Origin: Pseudorhodoplanes sp049324435
GTDB taxonomy: Bacteria; Pseudomonadota; Alphaproteobacteria; Rhizobiales; Xanthobacteraceae
Direction: 5' to 3'
DNA length: 64,000 nt
NCBI GenBank assembly: GCA_049324435.1
Contig: JBMOOQ010000048.1
Coordinates: 62,001 to 126,000, forward strand
A model generated the notes under the pieces. The model made no database searches. It was not told where the DNA came from and saw only the letters and a program-made list of their open reading frames with translations. A program made the translations under genes and the position numbers. This document shows positions 60,471 through 64,000 of this stretch, in pieces (the stretch's first letter is position 1; every line of letters begins with the position of its first letter).

Positions 60471-62231
60471 TCAACCGCCGTTACCCTGTTTGGTCTTCTG
60501 TTCCGCGGTTGCGCCGGGCCCCTCATCCGGAAGCCCGTTCTTCAGCTTCTCCTGGATCTTTGCCAGCTCTTCCGGCTCCGGCTTGAGCGCCGCAGCATGC
60601 GACCATTGAAAGCGTGCCTCCAGTTCGCGACCGACCTTCCAGTACGCATCACCGAGATGATCGTTGATCGTTGGATCCTCGGGACGGATCTCGACCGCGC
60701 GCTCGAGGTGCTTCACGGCCTCTTCATAATTTCCGATCCGGTAATAGGCCCAGCCGAGCGAGTCGACGATATAGCCGTCGTCCGGCTTCTGCTCGACCGC
60801 GCGGCGGATCATCTTCATGCCTTCGTCGAGATTGATGCCCTGATCGATCCAGGAATAGCCGAGATAATTCAGCACATCGGCGCGATCGGGATAAAGCTCC
60901 AGCGACTTCTTGAAGTCGGCTTCCGCCGCCGGCCAGTTCTTGTTGCGCTCGTGACAGATGCCGCGGGAATAGAAAACGTTCCAGTTTCCGCGCGTCGGCT
61001 TCTCGAGCTGATCGATCACCCGCGTATAGGTCTTGGCACAATCAGCGTATTGCTTGCGGGACCGTTCGATATGGCCAAGCATCATAATGGCTTCCATATC
61101 GGCAGGGTTTTCCTCGATCAGCTTGCGCAGGTGCTCCTTGGCTTCTTCCGTCTTTTCGAGCGAGTCGAGATTGGCGGCGAGCTGGATTTCAGAATTGCGG
61201 TGCAGCGGCGAGTCAGCCGGAACACGCCGGTACATATCGATGGCAAGCTGCGGTTTCTTCATCGACTCGTAAAGATCGGCGAGCGACAGCAGCGCCAGCG
61301 GATGACGCGGTTCGAGGTAAAGCGCGAGCTGGAGATAGGCGAGCCCGAGTTCTTCGCCGCCGCGGCGGCCGACGACGGCGCCAATGCCGTACAGCACTTC
61401 GGCGGCGCCCGCTTCGGGGCTCTGAACCAGCGGCGGAATCTTCTGCCCCGCATTGACCTGCTTGATGGCCTGAGTGATGAGCGGATGGCGCGGCAAGGCC
61501 TTGTCGAACGTACCGAGCACCTCCAAGGCCTCATCTTTGGTGCCGTGGCGCGACAGGAAACTGCTATAGGCTTCGACAACGCGAAGATTGGTGCCGTCCA
61601 GCTTATGGACCTTCTCGAAGCGCTTCGCTGCTTCCTTCTTGCGATTCGCGATATCGAGGATCAGGCCGGCATGCTGATCCTTGAAGATATTGTACCAGTC
61701 GGGGCCCTGCAGCCGGTCGATGGTTTCGATCGCCGCCTTGGAGTCCTTCGCGCCATATTGCGACCAGGCGATCAGCAAGGCAGCGGTGAGGTCGGTGACC
61801 GGTCCGCGCACCGATTGCGCGATATTTTGCCGCGCCGTTTGCCACTGCTTCTGCTTGATTGCGCGGATGCCGAGCACGAGGCGGGCATCGCGGTCGTTCT
61901 TGTTGATCTGGATGATGCGCTCCGCGAGGCGGAAGGTCTCCTCCATATCGCCCTCGGTCAGCGCCGCGCCGAAGGCGCGTTGCAGCAGGTCAGGGTTCTT
62001 CGGATCGGACCGAAGTGCGGCGCGGAAATAGGCCGAGGCGGCGGCCGCGTCGCGCTGCTGAATCGCATGCCGTGCGGCGAGATAGTTTCCGGAGGCCGAG
62101 ACCCGCGACGTGTCAGGTTTGGTCGGCGACTGCGCGGCCAGCAGACCGGGCAACATAAGGATACCGAAGGCGGTGACCGATACGGCCACAGGCTTGATCA
62201 GGGTCGACAGGTTCACGTCGAAAATCTCCAT
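60471..62231 (-). CDS. TPR-repeat exported protein
   Basis: 586 aa. A signal peptide (VAVSVTAFGILMLPGLLA, cut after AAQS) is followed by about a dozen tetratricopeptide repeats, clear in PDRADVLNYLGYSWIDQG and DGYIVDSLGWAYYRIGNYEEAVKHLERA. TPR solenoids bind proteins; the partner is unknown. The protein is probably periplasmic. It is directly upstream of ispE, a gene order common in Rhizobiales. Nothing is seen in 62232-62374. Confidence 0.9.
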   Translation of the reverse strand: MEIFDVNLSTLIKPVAVSVTAFGILMLPGLLAAQSPTKPDTSRVSASGNYLAARHAIQQRDAAAASAYFRAALRSDPKNPDLLQRAFGAALTEGDMEETFRLAERIIQINKNDRDARLVLGIRAIKQKQWQTARQNIAQSVRGPVTDLTAALLIAWSQYGAKDSKAAIETIDRLQGPDWYNIFKDQHAGLILDIANRKKEAAKRFEKVHKLDGTNLRVVEAYSSFLSRHGTKDEALEVLGTFDKALPRHPLITQAIKQVNAGQKIPPLVQSPEAGAAEVLYGIGAVVGRRGGEELGLAYLQLALYLEPRHPLALLSLADLYESMKKPQLAIDMYRRVPADSPLHRNSEIQLAANLDSLEKTEEAKEHLRKLIEENPADMEAIMMLGHIERSRKQYADCAKTYTRVIDQLEKPTRGNWNVFYSRGICHERNKNWPAAEADFKKSLELYPDRADVLNYLGYSWIDQGINLDEGMKMIRRAVEQKPDDGYIVDSLGWAYYRIGNYEEAVKHLERAVEIRPEDPTINDHLGDAYWKVGRELEARFQWSHAAALKPEPEELAKIQEKLKNGLPDEGPGATAEQKTKQGNGG

Positions 62232-62374
62232 CGTGGGACCCGCGAAGCGGTCCCGCCGGCTCAGATCGAGGATGGCCTTTTTGGGCTTTTGCCGCAAGGA
62301 CAGCCGTAGTCGCCCCGCCCGTGAGGCTGTAGGCCGCAATAGGGCTTTATCGTGACATTCACTCGCCGGGCGCG

Positions 62375-64000
62375 TCACATATTGGGATAGTTCGGCCCTC
62401 CGGCACCCTCCGGCGGAACCCAGGTGATGTTCTGGTTGGGATCCTTGATGTCGCAGGTTTTGCAGTGAACGCAGTTTTGCGCGTTGATGACAAATTTCAG
62501 CTCCGCACCTTCGCCAATCCACTCATACACGCCGGCCGGGCAATAGCGGGTCGAGGGGCCCGCAAACACATCGTGCTCCGACGACTTCTGCAGCGCCATG
62601 TTCGCTACCTTGAGATGCGGCGGCTGATTCTCCTCATGGTTGGTGTTGGACAGGAACACCGAGGACAGCCGGTCGAAGGTTAATTTGCCGTCCGGCTTCG
62701 GATAGGCGATCGGCGTGCAGTCGCGTGCCGGTTTCAGGCATTGCCAGTCAGGCTTGCCGTGCTTCTGGGTGCCGAACAGCGAAAAGCCGAACGTGTTGGT
62801 CCACATGTCGAGGCCGCCGAGCGCAATGCCAACGATGGTGCCGAATTTCGACCAGAGCGGCTTCACATTGCGAACCGGCCACAAATCCTTGCCGACCGGT
62901 GAGGTCCGCCACGCCGCCTCGTAGCCGGTCAGTTCGTCGTTGGAGCGGCCAGCCGACAGCGCCTGCGCGACCTGCTCGGCGGCCAGCATGCCGGAGGTGA
63001 TGGCGTTATGCGACCCCTTGATGCGCGGCACGTTGACGAAGCCTGCGGCGCAACCGATCAGCGCACCCCCTGGGAATACGAGCTTCGGCACCGACTGGTA
63101 GCCGCCTTCGGTAATGGCGCGCGACCCATAGGCGAGGCGCTTGCCGCCCTCGAACACGCCGCGCACGGCCGGATGAGTCTTGAAGCGCTGGAATTCCTCA
63201 AAAGGCGAAAGATACGGGTTCTCGTAGTTGAGATGCACCACGAACCCGACCGAGACGAGATTCTCGTCGTAATGATAGAGGAACGAGCCGCCTCCGGTCC
63301 TGTTATCGAGCGGCCAGCCGAAGGAATGCTGGACCAGACCCGGCTTGTGCTTTGCCGGATCGATCTGCCACAGCTCTTTCAGACCTATGCCGAATTTCGG
63401 CGGTTCGCGGTCGGCGGCAAGGCCGAATGTCGCGATCAGAATTTTGCTGAGCGAGCCGCGCGCACCTTCGGAGAACAGGGTATATTTGCCGAGCAATTCC
63501 ATCCCGCGCGTGAAGGCGTCAGTCGGCTCGCCCTCCTTGCCGATACCCATATCGCCGGTGGCGATCCCGCGCACCTCGCCGTGCTCGCCATAGATCAGTT
63601 CGGCGGCGGCGAAGCCCGGATAGATTTCGACCCCCAGCGCTTCGGCTTTCGCGGCCAGAAATTTCGTGACCAGCCCGAGCGAACCGATGAAGCAGCCGTG
63701 ATTGCTCATCAAGGGCGGCGCCATGAACAATGGCACCTTCACCGCGCCGGATTGGGTCATCCAGTAGAAGCGGTCGTCCGTGACTTCAGTCTTGAGCGGA
63801 CGATCCGGGTCCTCGCGCCAGTCGGGGAGGAGGCTGTCCAGTCCCGAGGGGTCGATCACGGCGCCGGAGAGAATATGGGCGCCGACCTCCGAGCCCTTCT
63901 CCACCACCACCACGCTGATATCGGGCGAAATCTGTTTCAGCCGGATCGCGGCGGCAAGCCCCGCCGGACCCGCGCCGACGATGACGACATCGAATTCCAT
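62375..64000 (-). CDS. electron transfer flavoprotein-ubiquinone oxidoreductase (probably 5'-truncated by window edge)
   Basis: Inner-membrane FAD and 4Fe-4S protein passing electrons from ETF to ubiquinone, 541 residues visible. The FAD motif VGAGPAGLAAAIRL is at residues 8-21, and the C-terminal cluster region has CPAGVYEW and CVHCKTCDIKDPNQN. The ATG at 64000-63998 is the last codon in the window; homologues usually have 10-15 residues more before MEFDVVIVGAG, so the true start is probably outside. Confidence 0.93.
   Translation of the reverse strand: MEFDVVIVGAGPAGLAAAIRLKQISPDISVVVVEKGSEVGAHILSGAVIDPSGLDSLLPDWREDPDRPLKTEVTDDRFYWMTQSGAVKVPLFMAPPLMSNHGCFIGSLGLVTKFLAAKAEALGVEIYPGFAAAELIYGEHGEVRGIATGDMGIGKEGEPTDAFTRGMELLGKYTLFSEGARGSLSKILIATFGLAADREPPKFGIGLKELWQIDPAKHKPGLVQHSFGWPLDNRTGGGSFLYHYDENLVSVGFVVHLNYENPYLSPFEEFQRFKTHPAVRGVFEGGKRLAYGSRAITEGGYQSVPKLVFPGGALIGCAAGFVNVPRIKGSHNAITSGMLAAEQVAQALSAGRSNDELTGYEAAWRTSPVGKDLWPVRNVKPLWSKFGTIVGIALGGLDMWTNTFGFSLFGTQKHGKPDWQCLKPARDCTPIAYPKPDGKLTFDRLSSVFLSNTNHEENQPPHLKVANMALQKSSEHDVFAGPSTRYCPAGVYEWIGEGAELKFVINAQNCVHCKTCDIKDPNQNITWVPPEGAGGPNYPNM

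Noticed and set aside
60396..62309. 637-codon open frame on the plus strand
   Set aside because: Antisense to the TPR gene; repeats in it mirror the TPR codons.

Overview
The window is GC-rich chromosomal DNA of an alphaproteobacterium, most likely a Hyphomicrobiales (Rhizobiales) member of the Bradyrhizobium/Rhodopseudomonas/Xanthobacteraceae type. The evidence is gene order and content rather than one marker: lptC-lptA-lptB-rpoN-ptsN; aroA-cmk-rpsA-sppA-ihfB; trpF-trpB-trpA-accD-folC; trxA-addA-addB-murU-tsaE/amgK-divL; dut-coaBC-ubiB-ubiE-mutM; a PhyR/NepR/EcfG general stress locus; a ROSE-type RNA thermometer; a FYDLN-acid protein; and ETF-QO. There is no rRNA, phage, insertion sequence or CRISPR array.

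Layout. 1-6000: a solute receptor, a sulfatase, a GST, UppP, an NDUFA9-like reductase and tRNA-Leu(CAG). 6100-8580: a large metalloprotease with RTX repeats. 8700-14450: RNase D, the Lpt lipopolysaccharide-export genes, sigma-54 and EIIA-Ntr. 14600-16260: a heat-shock unit (Hsp20-DUF1150) with a visible RpoH-like promoter and thermometer hairpin, tRNA-Ala(GGC) and the FYDLN protein. 16400-28540: shikimate/tryptophan/fatty-acid/folate genes with rpsA, SppA and IHF-beta. 28600-41050: thioredoxin, AddAB recombinase, cell-wall recycling kinase and uridylyltransferase, a DivL-like kinase with Tyr in place of the phospho-His, and an Rrf2 regulator. 41130-47300: dut, coaBC, a VapBC-type module, ubiquinone genes ubiB/ubiE, a glyoxalase-fold protein and mutM.

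47300-54200 is the most interesting part. Around ecfG-nepR/phyR and a downstream HWE kinase lie six exact matches to the EcfG promoter (GGAAC-N16/17-CGTT) and two one-mismatch variants. They precede phyR, nepR-ecfG, a DUF883/holin-X-like operon, an exported protein, a DUF3309 membrane peptide, an MDR dehydrogenase, a small membrane protein, and a candidate small RNA of about 85 nt (50478-50562, minus) with a C-rich hairpin loop and a strong intrinsic terminator. The locus therefore reads as a compact general-stress regulon island holding the sigma factor, anti-sigma, anti-anti-sigma, sensor kinase and several targets, possibly with a GsrN-like riboregulator.

54250-64000: LemA and an HtpX-like protease, a second S49 peptidase, a tRNA-modifying methyltransferase homologue, polyprenyl synthase, ispE, a TPR protein and ETF-QO, whose visible start codon is the last three bases of the window and is probably internal. 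All calls come from reading sequence and motifs by eye; no database search was run.
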